DNA of 64,000 nt from positions 75,741 to 139,740 of the forward strand of contig CAVZRO010000029.1 in the NCBI GenBank assembly GCA_963777625.1, read 5' to 3'. Every line of letters begins with the position of its first letter. Positions within the stretch are counted from its first letter, which is position 1. The DNA is from DATDIC01 sp963777625. GTDB taxonomy: Bacteria > Pseudomonadota > Alphaproteobacteria > Acetobacterales > Acetobacteraceae. The notes below the pieces were generated by a model. The model had not been told where the DNA came from, made no database searches, and saw nothing but the letters and a program-made list of their open reading frames with translations. The position numbers and the translations under genes were made by a program. Positions 26,574-35,647 of this stretch are shown in pieces.

Positions 26574-28197
26574 TCAATCTTCAATGGCTGGAATCATCGC
26601 GCGCGACTTGTCGCCTCCGCGTGCCAGCGGGGTTCGCGAGAGCGGGCACGCCAGGATGCCGTCGTCGTCCAGGTTGGAATGTACCACAGCACATGACCCG
26701 TCCCGGCGCAGGTTGTACGCGCGCAAGGTCGTATCGGCGGCTCCTGGGCTCTCCCGCGGCATTTCCAGGCCCCAGAGGGGGCCATCGTGGCTGCTGATCG
26801 CATCCGCCACGGCGCGCGCCAGGCGGTTGCGATCGCCCGGGTGCACCAGATTGCTGTCCGCGCCGACGAATCGTATGTCCGGCCGAACGAAAGCGGCGAC
26901 ATAAGCCATGGGCGACGGGTCGAGCAGGACGACGAGGCTGCCGGGTGGAAACGGCGGCGGCTGCACATCGACTGCGAGCTTTCCTGCCGGCGTTCGGCCC
27001 CAGTCGGGATAAATCGTCAGGCCAATCATGAGCGTGGCCAGCGCAGCGGTGCTTATGCGCTGAAGCGAGTCCGGCAGTGACCGCAGCACCGGCCGCAATG
27101 CCAGCATGATGAGCACGCCGCTGAGCAGCTCCAGCACCGCCAGATAGCGCAGGATCGAAAAGAGCATCTCCCATGCAACAAAGGACACGGCCCAGAATGC
27201 CAGCAACGCGGCTACCATCCGGTCCGGTCCCCGCCATCGACGGGCGGCGCCGATTGCCAGTGCCACCGCCGAAATCCAACCCAGCAGGATGCGCGGATCG
27301 CGGCTTCGCAGCTCGGTTACCAACGTTTGCGGGGTGAACGCCCAGTACAGCGGATAGGCGAGCGCCTGCCCGATCGACCGCGGCAGGAAGCGCCGGTCCG
27401 TCATGCTGACCGGGTCTGCCCACGGCGAGTGGAACAGCCCGTTGAAATACGGGAACACCGGGTCGCCGTAGCGTTCCCACAGGCCCCACCACCAGAATCC
27501 GCCGACGCACGCCGCACCGATCAATCCGCCACCGACCAGACCGACCAGCAGGCGCACGCGTCGCCCGGGGTTTGCAAGCAGCGGCAACATGACCAGCAAC
27601 CCAAGCGCATACGGGGCCGCCGTGAGCTGGAGCCCGACGGCCGCGCCGCCCAGCGCGCCAGCCCCGAGGCTGGATGGTATCGAAGGCTCCGTGCGTGCAT
27701 CCCCGAGCAGCAGCAGGATCGCGCCTAGCAGGCAACAGGCCGGTGCCATCACGCTCATTGTCGTCGCCAGGGTCGGTAACGCTGCCGCGCCGGTCAAGCC
27801 GATCAACACCGCGGCGAATGCCTGCCACCCAGGCAACAACCGGCATGCCAGCGTCAGCAGTAGCATCGCCGCCACGTGCATGCGGGACGGCGAGGGCCAC
27901 CGAGAGCATCCGCGGCGCGCCGTTCAGCGCGGTCAGCAGCAGCACGTAAATCATATCCAGCAGCGGCGCATTGAAGGTCTGAATCTGCGCCGGCGCCAGG
28001 TCGACGCCCATGCGCCCGTTCAGGAACGCATAGCCATTGTACAGGTGATAGTTCCTGAGATCCCAGTTCGCGTCCGGAGCGCTCAGCGCAGCGGCCGTGA
28101 GCACCGCGAGGGCGACCGTCAGCTCCGCTATTGCGATGAGCCGTACCGCGGGCCGGCCGGCCCCATCGAACCGCAGGGCGGAGACATCCGATGCCAT
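26574..28197 (-). pseudogene. Polytopic membrane protein, GT87/DUF2029-like, single frameshift
   Basis: The start (ATG 28197) gives a hydrophobic helix and DANWDLRNYHLYNGYAF, a luminal-loop pattern of lipid-linked-sugar mannosyl/arabinosyl transferase-like membrane proteins (GT-C fold). The frame breaks after about 105 residues; from 27881 the second frame continues for 435 residues with about nine more helices, WGLWERYGDPVFPYFNGLF and a hydrophilic C-terminal domain. One extra base around 27882-27895 accounts for it, giving 540 residues. The GT-C assignment is by topology and the Asp-rich first loop; the donor and acceptor are unknown. The 242 bp downstream are empty. Confidence 0.6.
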
Positions 28198-28240
28198 GCG
28201 GCAGGCTTAGGCCGACCCGCTTGCCGGCGAGTTAAGGCGA

Positions 28241-28492
28241 CTATTTCGTGGCGGTGAATGCGTTGAAGGTGATCAGCGTGTAGGTGTCCTTCACGCCGGG
28301 CAGCGTTTGCAACCGCTCGGTGACGAACAAGCCAATGTCCTGAGCGGGGTCGAGATAGAACTTTGCCAGCAGATCGTATTGTCCCGACGTGGAGTACAGC
28401 TCCGACATCTCGTCAATACCGTCGGCCGCCTCCTGCGCGACGCGGTAGGCCTGTCCCATTTCACACTTGATCATGACGAAGATCGCACGCAT
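28241..28492 (-). CDS. Lrp/AsnC ligand-binding (RAM) domain protein, no HTH
   Basis: An 83-residue stand-alone RAM domain: MRAIFVMIKCEMGQAYRVA, ELYSTSGQYDLLAKFYLD and VKDTYTLITFNAF. It lacks the DNA-binding domain of Lrp regulators. Such single-domain proteins bind amino acids or related effectors and can modify full-length Lrp proteins. It is divergent from a ThDP enzyme of the acetolactate synthase type across 69 bp, suggesting a link to branched-chain or pyruvate-derived metabolism. The start at 28492 matches the usual first beta strand. Confidence 0.85.
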   Translation of the reverse strand: MRAIFVMIKCEMGQAYRVAQEAADGIDEMSELYSTSGQYDLLAKFYLDPAQDIGLFVTERLQTLPGVKDTYTLITFNAFTATK

Positions 28493-28561
28493 GAACCCTC
28501 CTTTAGCGCGGCGGCTGGGCAGCACAAGACCGTGCAACAGGGCCACCCAAGGGAGAATCAT

Positions 28562-30364
28562 ATGGACACGGCCCAAGTGGATAAACCACTGTCGGATCAG
28601 CCGCTGGCCCGCAAGAGCCGGATGATTCCGCGCAGCGGCGGCCGGCTGGTCGCAGACGCGCTGGTTGCGCAGGGCATCGATCACGCGTTTGCCGTGCCGG
28701 GCGAAAGCTATCTCGACGTACTCGACGGATTGTACGATGTGCGCCAGAAAGTGAAACTGGTCACCTGCCGGTTCGAGGCTGGCGCGGTGAACATGGCGGA
28801 GGCGTATGGCAAGCTGCATGGTCGTCCGGCCGCCGCCTTTGTCACCCGCGGCCCGGGTGCCTGCCACGGCGCGATCGGTGTGCATATCGCGATGCAGGAC
28901 AGCACGCCGCTGATCCTGTTCATCGGCCAGATCCCGCTGGAAAACTCAGGCCGTGACGCGTTCCAGGAAATCGACTATCGGCGGATGTTCAGCCCGATCG
29001 CGAAATGGGTGACGCAGATCGACGAGGCCAGGCGCATTCCCGAAATCGTGGCGCATGCCGTGGATGTCGCAACATCGGGCCGCCCCGGTCCCGTGGTCGT
29101 CGCGTTGTCCGAGGAAATGCAGCGCGACATTGTCGAGGTTGCGAATATCCCGCGTGCTGCCGTCAGTCCGGCGCATCCCGATCCGACGGCATTGACCCAG
29201 TTGCGCACGCTGCTCGGCCGTGCCCGCAAGCCGCTGGCGGTGCTCGGAGGCTCCTGCTGGTCCGCCGATGGGCGGCGTGCCATCCGCGACTTCCTGCACG
29301 GCAACGCGGTGCCGGTGTGCGTCGGCTTCCGTCGTCAGGCGATGTACGACGGTACGCTGGATAATTTCGCCGGCGATCTGGGGGTGGGATCGGATCCGGC
29401 GTTGCTGGCGAAAGCAAAAGAAGCGGACCTGATCCTGGCGATCGGGTCACGCCTGGGCGATACGGTCACGCAAGGTTACACGCTGTTCGAACCGGCGGGC
29501 GCCGTGCCGATCATCCAGGTGCATCCCGATGGCGCGGAAATTGGCCGCGTCTTCCGCCCGGCACTTGGCATCGTGGCAGACCTGAACGCGTTCGCGCAGG
29601 CTGCTGCCGCGATGGAACCGGTGCGGGCGACCTGGGATTCCTGGACCGCCGAACTGCGCGCGTTGCGCGATGCCGGACGCGAGGTGCCTGACTATGCCGG
29701 GCCGCTTAATCTCGGCACCGCCATGCGCGAGTTGGAACGACTGCTTGATCGCGACGCCATTGTTACAACCGACGCCGGAAACTTTGCCGGATGGGCGACC
29801 CGCTTCATCGATTTCAAGGAGCAGCAGCGCTATATCGGCCCGACGAACGGCGCGATGGGCTATAGCGTGCCCGCCGCGATCGGCGCCAAGATCGCGTTTC
29901 CCGACCGTATGGTGGTGTCGCTGGTCGGCGATGGCGGCTTCCTCATGACCGGGCAGGAAATTGCCACGGCGTTCCATCATGGCGTGGCGCCGATCGTGCT
30001 GGTGTTCAACAACCAGATGTACGGTACTATCCGCATGCACCAGGAGCGCGCCTATCCGGGGCGTGTTTCCGGCACCGGCCTCACCAACCCCGACTTCGCC
30101 AAGTTCATCGAGGCATTCGGCGGCCATGGCGAGGTGGTCGGCGTGACGGAGGATTTCGCTCCCGCCTTCGGCCGCGCGGTAAATAGCGGCCGCCCGGCGG
30201 TGATCGAGCTGCGCATGAACCCGGAGCAGATCACCACGCGTGCCACTATCGCTGCTTTGCGCGGCGGCAAGCCGACGAAATTTGCCGCCAAAACGAAGCG
30301 GGCGCCTGCCATGAAACACCCGCTGCTCGGCGCGCGTGGCAAGTCAGCGCCCAAGCGCCTCTGA
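28562..30364 (+). CDS. ThDP-dependent enzyme, acetolactate synthase large-subunit-like
   Basis: A 600-residue ThDP enzyme with the three domains in order: PYR (residues about 20-190, catalytic Glu in CRFEAGAVNMAEAYG), central FAD/CoA-type domain (220-350), and PP domain (about 400-560) with the ThDP/Mg motif GDGGFLMTGQEIATAF ending VFNNQMYG. No small regulatory subunit follows, so it may be a catabolic ALS, a sulfoacetaldehyde or glyoxylate-type enzyme, not IlvB. The C-terminus (from about residue 563) adds a Lys/Arg-rich tail absent from most homologues. ATG 28562 is preferred over in-frame codons inside the divergent Lrp gene. Confidence 0.8.
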   Translation: MDTAQVDKPLSDQPLARKSRMIPRSGGRLVADALVAQGIDHAFAVPGESYLDVLDGLYDVRQKVKLVTCRFEAGAVNMAEAYGKLHGRPAAAFVTRGPGACHGAIGVHIAMQDSTPLILFIGQIPLENSGRDAFQEIDYRRMFSPIAKWVTQIDEARRIPEIVAHAVDVATSGRPGPVVVALSEEMQRDIVEVANIPRAAVSPAHPDPTALTQLRTLLGRARKPLAVLGGSCWSADGRRAIRDFLHGNAVPVCVGFRRQAMYDGTLDNFAGDLGVGSDPALLAKAKEADLILAIGSRLGDTVTQGYTLFEPAGAVPIIQVHPDGAEIGRVFRPALGIVADLNAFAQAAAAMEPVRATWDSWTAELRALRDAGREVPDYAGPLNLGTAMRELERLLDRDAIVTTDAGNFAGWATRFIDFKEQQRYIGPTNGAMGYSVPAAIGAKIAFPDRMVVSLVGDGGFLMTGQEIATAFHHGVAPIVLVFNNQMYGTIRMHQERAYPGRVSGTGLTNPDFAKFIEAFGGHGEVVGVTEDFAPAFGRAVNSGRPAVIELRMNPEQITTRATIAALRGGKPTKFAAKTKRAPAMKHPLLGARGKSAPKRL

Positions 30365-31997
30365 GTCCCGTGCCTTGCTGTACCGGCTGACCCACCGGTT
30401 CAGTATCGACCCGGCCGGCCGCCAGGTCTCTGCCGTCAGCATCGCCGATGCGGCGGCGGCGTATCGCGCCCATCGCCTCGATTTGGCCGCCGACATCTGC
30501 CACGGGATGCTGGCGTACGATCCGCGGCATCCGGATGCGCTGCACCTGCTTGGTGTCATCTGCACCGAACGCAACGAGCCCGAGCAGGCGCTGGCGTGGC
30601 TCATCCGCGCGGAACGCGAAGAGGCCCACTCCGCGCGCCTGCAATATCATATCGGCAACGCCTTGCTCGCGCTGGAGCGCCACGCCGATGCGGAAGCGCG
30701 CTTCCGTGCCGCGGTCGCGCTCGATCCTCAGCTGATGGACGCTTACAACAATCTCGGCACCGCGCTGCGCGCCCAGGGGCAAGAAGACGCGGCCGAGACT
30801 TGCTACCATCGTATCGTCGCGCTGCGCCCGGACTACCCGGCCGCGCATTACAATCTGGGACTGGCTCAGGCGAAGCGGGGTGACCTGGACGCTGCCGTTG
30901 TCAGTTTCCGTACCGCCCTGGCCTGCCCGGTCGCCGATGCTCCGCCGGAGCGGCTCGCCGACGTACACGATTCGCTGGCGCGGGTTCTGATCGAGCTGGA
31001 GCGATGTGACGAGGCGCTGGCCATTTGCCGTGCCCGCCAGGCGCTTAGGCCTGACGATCCGGGCGGCGAATGGCACGAAGCCCTGGCCCTGCTGACGCTC
31101 GGGCGGTTTGCCGAAGCCTGGCCGAAATATGAGCGCCGCTGGGAGCTGCCCGGGTTCCGTTCCGAGGACGATCCGCCGCCGGCGCCACCGGTTCCCGATG
31201 TGACCGATCTGCACGGCAGGCGCGTGCTGCTGCGCGCCGAACAGGGCCGCGGCGATGTCATCCAGTTCGCCCGCTATGTGCCGCATGTGGCCGCCATCGC
31301 GGCTTCGGTCGCGCTGGTAGTACCGGACGACCTGGTTGCACTCATGCGCAGCCTGCCCAGAGTGGCCGAGGTTATCGCCGATCGCGGGTCCGATCCCCCG
31401 CATGATATCGCCGCCGCCCTGCTCAGCCTGCCGCTGATTCTCGGCACTGACCTGAACACCGTTCCGGCCGACGTGCCCTATCTGCATCCCCCGGCCGACC
31501 GGCTGGATTACTGGCGGCAACGTATCGGGCCACGGAGCCGCCCGCGTGTGGGTCTTTGCTGGCGGGGGTCGCAGCACATTCCCGAACGATCCATGCCGCT
31601 CGCGGACCTGGCACCCCTGCTGAGCCGGCGGGATATTGAGTTGCACGCCGTTCAGATCGAGATTCCGGACTCCGACCGCGCCTGCATCGTGGCAAATCCG
31701 GCGGTGACTTTGCACGAGGCGGCGCTGACCGACTTCGCGGAGACGGCCGCCCTGCTGTGGCTGATGGACCTGGTCATTTCGGTGGACACGTCTGTGGCGC
31801 ACCTAGCCGGTGCGCTTGGCCGGCCGACTTGGATCATGCTACGACGAACCCCGGACTGGCGGTGGTTGCTTGGGCGCCAGGACAGCCCGTGGTATCCTAC
31901 GGTACGGCTGTTCCGCCAGGACCGGTACGGTGGCTGGCCCGCGGTCGTCGATGCCGTGCACTGCGCGCTTGCAGACTGTGTCAGCGACCCGAGATGA
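30336..31997 (+). CDS. TPR protein with C-terminal glycosyltransferase-9-like domain
   Basis: A 553-residue protein. Residues about 35-245 form five to six tetratricopeptide repeats (for example LDPQLMDAYNNLGTALRAQG and LRPDYPAAHYNLGLAQAKRG). The C-terminal 270 residues resemble heptosyltransferase-type GT-B proteins, ending with VDTSVAHLAGALGRPTWIM, which is the conserved nucleotide-sugar segment. Such fusions are common in Rhodospirillales and are often near polysaccharide or flagellin-modification genes. The start is uncertain: GTG 30336 overlaps the ThDP gene by 29 bp, while TTG 30375 would start at MLYRLTHRF. The HtrA gene follows after 49 bp. Confidence 0.75.
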   Translation: MASQRPSASESRALLYRLTHRFSIDPAGRQVSAVSIADAAAAYRAHRLDLAADICHGMLAYDPRHPDALHLLGVICTERNEPEQALAWLIRAEREEAHSARLQYHIGNALLALERHADAEARFRAAVALDPQLMDAYNNLGTALRAQGQEDAAETCYHRIVALRPDYPAAHYNLGLAQAKRGDLDAAVVSFRTALACPVADAPPERLADVHDSLARVLIELERCDEALAICRARQALRPDDPGGEWHEALALLTLGRFAEAWPKYERRWELPGFRSEDDPPPAPPVPDVTDLHGRRVLLRAEQGRGDVIQFARYVPHVAAIAASVALVVPDDLVALMRSLPRVAEVIADRGSDPPHDIAAALLSLPLILGTDLNTVPADVPYLHPPADRLDYWRQRIGPRSRPRVGLCWRGSQHIPERSMPLADLAPLLSRRDIELHAVQIEIPDSDRACIVANPAVTLHEAALTDFAETAALLWLMDLVISVDTSVAHLAGALGRPTWIMLRRTPDWRWLLGRQDSPWYPTVRLFRQDRYGGWPAVVDAVHCALADCVSDPR

Positions 31998-32046
31998 TGC
32001 CGCGGCCTTATCCGTGCCCAGCATGCTCGTTCAGCAGGATTATTCA

Positions 32047-33480
32047 ATGAAGTCAGCCCTTTTCGCCATTCTCGCCGCGGGTTTTCTCACCGCCGTCCAG
32101 CCCTCGCCCGGCTTCGCCGGCGACCTCCCGGTGAGCTGGAGCGATGTCGCACGCTCAGTGCTGCCCGGCGTCGTGAGCATCTCGGTGGAAAAGATCGTCC
32201 ATGACGGCACCAATCACGGTGAGGGCCGGCGCGAGATGTTCTACGGCTCCGGCTTCATCATCGACCCCGCCGGAACGATTGTAACGAACCGGCACGTCAT
32301 TGATGGTGCCGTATGGATCACCGTCTCTTTCGCTGACCGAAGCCAGGCACGGGGATTTCTCATTGCGGCCTGCGGTCTGATGGATCTTGCCGTTGTTAAA
32401 GTGGATGCCGGTCGGCCTTTGCCGTACCTGACATTCGCCGACAGCGACCGTCTGCGGATTGGCGATCCCGTGCTGGCCGTCGGCAATCCGCTCGGCCTTG
32501 GGATGTCGGTCAGTGCCGGCATCGTCAGTGCGCTGAACCGTAATATCATGGAAACCCCGTTCGACGACGACATCCAGACCGATGCGGCGATCAATCACGG
32601 CAATTCCGGTGGGCCGCTGATCGACACCAAAGGACAAGTTGTAGGGGTTAACACCGCGCTGACCACACTCGATGCGAATGGCGGCTCCATAGGCATCGGT
32701 TACGCTATCCCATCGGATGAAACCAACTATGTCGTGCACCAGTTGTTGGACCCGCATCTACGGCCGCCGGGCTGGATCGGCGCGCATCTGCAGGATGTCA
32801 CGCCAGATCTGGCGCGCGCATTCGGTCTGGGTTGGGCGCATGGGTTTATTGTAACCGGAACCGACCCGGGGAGCTCGGCAGCCGAGGTGCTGCGATCCGG
32901 CGATATCATCCTGCGTTTCGGGGAGCTTGAGCCGGTAGACACCCGGGCCCTGCTGCGCGACATCCTGGTGATGCCCACCAACCAGTACGTGCCGGTGATC
33001 ATCTGGCGGAATGGGCAGCAGCAGGAAGTCGCCGTGGAGGTGGTCCCCTGGCCGAATCTGAAAATCGAGCGCGGGGACATGATCGCGAGTGTCGCCAGCG
33101 CGCAGCAGTCGCGTCCGCCGGAGCTTGGCTTGAAACTCGCGCCGGTGACCGATGCAGTCCGCAAGCAGTTCTCACTGGCGGAGAGCGAGGGGGTGATGGT
33201 CACCGCCGTCGATCCTGACGCGCAGGTCTACGACCGTGGTGTCACCCCCGGTGACGTGATCGTGAAGGTGCAGGACACGCCGGTGACATCGCCGGACCAG
33301 GTGCAGCGACTGGTCGATGAGGTGCGGGTGCATCAGCAGATGATCGCACTGCTGGTGATCGAAAAGGGTGCGCCTCGATGGATCACGGTATATCTCGGCA
33401 CCAATGGCCCGCCACCGCCGGCGCAGGCGCCCGCCAAGGGAAGCATCCCAGAGGTCGCGTCCAGTGCGGCGAAACCCTGA
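32047..33480 (+). CDS. HtrA/DegP-family periplasmic serine protease
   Basis: A 477-residue trypsin-like protease with a Sec signal peptide (KSALFAILAAGFLTAV, cleaved near GFAGD). The catalytic triad is H83 (TNRHVID), D113 (LMDLAVVK) and S187 (HGNSGGPLID). Two PDZ domains follow (about 255-345 and 365-450). It degrades or refolds damaged envelope proteins. The ATG at 32047 is preceded by CAGGA-like ribosome-site bases and starts the signal sequence. No sigma-E-type regulator is next to it. A Pro/Ala-rich tail closes the protein. Confidence 0.92.
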   Translation: MKSALFAILAAGFLTAVQPSPGFAGDLPVSWSDVARSVLPGVVSISVEKIVHDGTNHGEGRREMFYGSGFIIDPAGTIVTNRHVIDGAVWITVSFADRSQARGFLIAACGLMDLAVVKVDAGRPLPYLTFADSDRLRIGDPVLAVGNPLGLGMSVSAGIVSALNRNIMETPFDDDIQTDAAINHGNSGGPLIDTKGQVVGVNTALTTLDANGGSIGIGYAIPSDETNYVVHQLLDPHLRPPGWIGAHLQDVTPDLARAFGLGWAHGFIVTGTDPGSSAAEVLRSGDIILRFGELEPVDTRALLRDILVMPTNQYVPVIIWRNGQQQEVAVEVVPWPNLKIERGDMIASVASAQQSRPPELGLKLAPVTDAVRKQFSLAESEGVMVTAVDPDAQVYDRGVTPGDVIVKVQDTPVTSPDQVQRLVDEVRVHQQMIALLVIEKGAPRWITVYLGTNGPPPPAQAPAKGSIPEVASSAAKP

Positions 33481-33549
33481 CCGCGCCGGCGTGCTGAGGC
33501 GGCTAATTGGTGGGACTGAACCTGCTCCCGCTCCGAGGCGCGATCTGCT

Positions 33550-34215
33550 CTAGCTGTAACGTTCCTCAGTCCAGGGATCGGCGTTGTTGTGGTACCCACG
33601 CTGCTCCCAGAACCCCGGCCGATCGTTCAGGCTGATTTCTATTCGGCGGACCCATTTCGCTGATTTCCAGAAATAGAGCCGCGGGATAACCACACGCACG
33701 GGACCGCCGTGCACGCGGGAAATCGGCTCGCCATTCCATTCGCACGCCAGCAATACGTCCGGCTGATTGAACTGATCGAGTCGAACATTGGTCGTGTAGC
33801 CATCATAGGAATGGAAAATCACGTGTCGAGCTTCGTCCTTCGGCTGCGCCGATTGCAGCAGCGTGTGCGCTGCCACGCCGCGCCAGAGATTGTCGTAGCG
33901 CGACCATTGCGTGACACAATGAATGTCTGACACCGTCTCGCCCTGTGGGAGCGCCATGAACTCATCGAGCGATAGACTCAATGGATGGATTACCGCACCA
34001 TCCACATCGAGCCGAAACTTTGCGGCAGTGACATTGGGCTGGACACCGAGATCGAGTACCGGCCAGTCACGCACAAGCTTCTGTCCGGGTGGCAACCGTG
34101 CGACAGTCGGATCGGCGGTGGTTCCTGTTAGCAGCCGCCCTTCGCGTGCCCACGCCTGTTTTGCCGCAACCAGCTTGTTGCGCCGCACGTCTGTCGTGTC
34201 CTGTTCGTCAGCCAT
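33550..34215 (-). CDS. Sulfite-oxidase-like molybdopterin-dependent oxidoreductase
   Basis: A 221-residue protein of the oxidoreductase molybdopterin-binding (SUOX/YedY) fold. The likely molybdenum ligand is C100 in DIHCVTQWSRYDN, followed by VHGGPVRVVIPRLYFWKSAKW, which binds the pterin. The N-terminus has no signal peptide, unlike MsrP/YedY. It does not have the dimerisation domain of eukaryotic sulfite oxidase. The substrate may be an S- or N-oxide. It is the last gene of a minus-strand cluster with another Moco-fold gene and a molybdate-binding Mop protein. Confidence 0.85.
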   Translation of the reverse strand: MADEQDTTDVRRNKLVAAKQAWAREGRLLTGTTADPTVARLPPGQKLVRDWPVLDLGVQPNVTAAKFRLDVDGAVIHPLSLSLDEFMALPQGETVSDIHCVTQWSRYDNLWRGVAAHTLLQSAQPKDEARHVIFHSYDGYTTNVRLDQFNQPDVLLACEWNGEPISRVHGGPVRVVIPRLYFWKSAKWVRRIEISLNDRPGFWEQRGYHNNADPWTEERYS

Positions 34216-34253
34216 TCGACCCCTGTAGCCTCTGGTTGCCGTCAAGTCGTTGG

Positions 34254-34750
34254 CTAATGGACTGCAATACTCACGACATCGCGAACGCTGCGACCGCCAC
34301 GGCGGTCACCTGGAACGATCAGCCGTGGGTGATTCTGTATGGGGGCGCCGTTCCGAGTGCGGCAAGGAGAACGGCTTTCCCTTCGAACGAGGGGTCGATC
34401 TCGGCCAACGCGAGCACGGATGTGTAGCCATCCACGCCGGTAACCGTTACCACCTGACGCACATGGTCGCGCGGTGCGGCGGGGTCGATCATCCCGGCGT
34501 GTTCCAGCACGGTCCACAGCAATGCACCGCTGTAGGTGGCCTGTTCTTGCCCGTGCTCGCCCTGAAACGATACCGCCATGCTGGTTGCGGGAAGCGCCTG
34601 AAGTTGGGCGAGCGTGAGGCTTTGGGCCTGATGTCCAGGGGCTTCCATTCGCAGACCGGCCTGCTGCGCACGGGCAGTGAATTCAGGCGATGTACACACC
34701 AGAGCGACCCACGCCAGCGCGCTTAATGTCGCCCTGGTGCCTGGAGTCAT
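34254..34750 (-). pseudogene. Exported molybdopterin-fold (oxidoreductase molybdopterin-binding) protein, frameshifted
   Basis: The start (ATG 34750) gives a signal peptide (LSALAWVALVCTS..ARA) and then a shortened SUOX fold: LTLAQLQALPATSM, YSGALLWTVLEHAG, VVTVTGVDGYTSVLAL. The expected end LIVPGDRRGGRSVRDVVSI is encoded in another frame down to 34254. One missing base near 34347-34352 explains it, giving 165 residues. This is the only deletion-type shift in the window. Proteins of this small class lack the Mo-ligating Cys and are thought not to bind molybdenum themselves. It lies 38 bp upstream of the SUOX-like gene. Confidence 0.7.
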
Positions 34751-34757
34751 GTGGTGG

Positions 34758-34964
34758 CTACTTCGCCACCATGACGTCAGACGCTTTGATCACCGCGATC
34801 GCCTCGTCACCCACCTTGATAGCGAGCTCATCGATAGCTTCATTGGTAATCGAAGAGGTGATTATCACGCCACTGCCGATATCGATGCGGACATGTCCTG
34901 TGGTCTGGCCTTTGACGACGGACTGAACTTTTCCCTTGATCTGATTGCGCGCGCTTAGTTTCAT
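34758..34964 (-). CDS. Mop-type molybdate-binding (TOBE domain) protein
   Basis: A 68-residue molbindin: MKLSARNQIKGKVQSVVKG, then GHVRIDIGSGVIITSSITNEA and VGDEAIAVIKASDVMVAK. Such small proteins form hexamers that store molybdate or tungstate in the cytoplasm. ATG 34964 is the family start. With the two SUOX-fold genes just downstream it makes a compact molybdenum-linked cluster. No molybdate transporter or cofactor-synthesis gene is adjacent; a MOSC protein is at 60.4 kb. Confidence 0.9.
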   Translation of the reverse strand: MKLSARNQIKGKVQSVVKGQTTGHVRIDIGSGVIITSSITNEAIDELAIKVGDEAIAVIKASDVMVAK

Positions 34965-35110
34965 CGCTTGCCTCCGCGTGGTGTCACGACGGCAATATCG
35001 CACATCGCACTGACAGTGTCACCGCTGGTACAGTCGGGCAGGTGGCGCTCTGGTGTTCGGGCAGAGCGCGGTGGAAAAGATCTGATTGTGGACGGGGCGG
35101 CAGCGGTTAT

Positions 35111-35572
35111 CTAGCTTTTCAACAGCACGATCGCCTCGATCTCGACCGCAATATTGCGCGGCAAGCTGCCCATGCCGACAGCCGAGCGGGCCGGTCGTCC
35201 GTTCTCACCAAAAACGGACACGAACAGATCGGTGCAGCCGTCGATGACCTTTGGGTGATCAGCGAAATGAGGGACTGCGTTGACCATGCCAAAAACCTTC
35301 AACACGGTCTCAACCCGATCCAGCGAGCCCGCGGCGGCACGCATATTGACCAACAGATTGAGGGCGCAGACCCGAGCAGCCTCAATGGCTCGCGCCATCG
35401 GCACATCGGCGCCGACTTTTCCGGTGATCAGCGTGCCGTCGGGCTGGCGAGGGCCGACACCGGAAAGGAACAGCAGGTTGCCTGCCAGGCGATACGGTAC
35501 ATAAGTGCCCAGCGGCTCCGGTGGCGGTGGCAGGACATGGCCGAGATCCTTCAGGCGTTGTTCGGCGCTCAT
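35111..35572 (-). CDS. RidA family protein (YjgF/YER057c)
   Basis: A 153-residue RidA-fold protein with the subgroup pattern LSGVGPRQPDGTLITGKVG and VFGENGRPARSAVGMGSLPRNIAVEIEAIVLL; the Arg in PARSAVG is the usual substrate-binding residue. RidA proteins hydrolyse reactive enamine/imine intermediates; the length and N-terminus put it in a Rid subgroup other than archetypal RidA. It is divergent from an FAD-linked dehydrogenase gene across 75 bp. The 146 bp downstream, before the Mop gene start, hold nothing I recognise. Confidence 0.87.
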   Translation of the reverse strand: MSAEQRLKDLGHVLPPPPEPLGTYVPYRLAGNLLFLSGVGPRQPDGTLITGKVGADVPMARAIEAARVCALNLLVNMRAAAGSLDRVETVLKVFGMVNAVPHFADHPKVIDGCTDLFVSVFGENGRPARSAVGMGSLPRNIAVEIEAIVLLKS

Positions 35573-35647
35573 GTATGTGACCTCCAGGGTGGCGGTTGCG
35601 TGCAGCTTACCCGAATTTAGGTTGCGATGACACGGAGGGATTGATCC

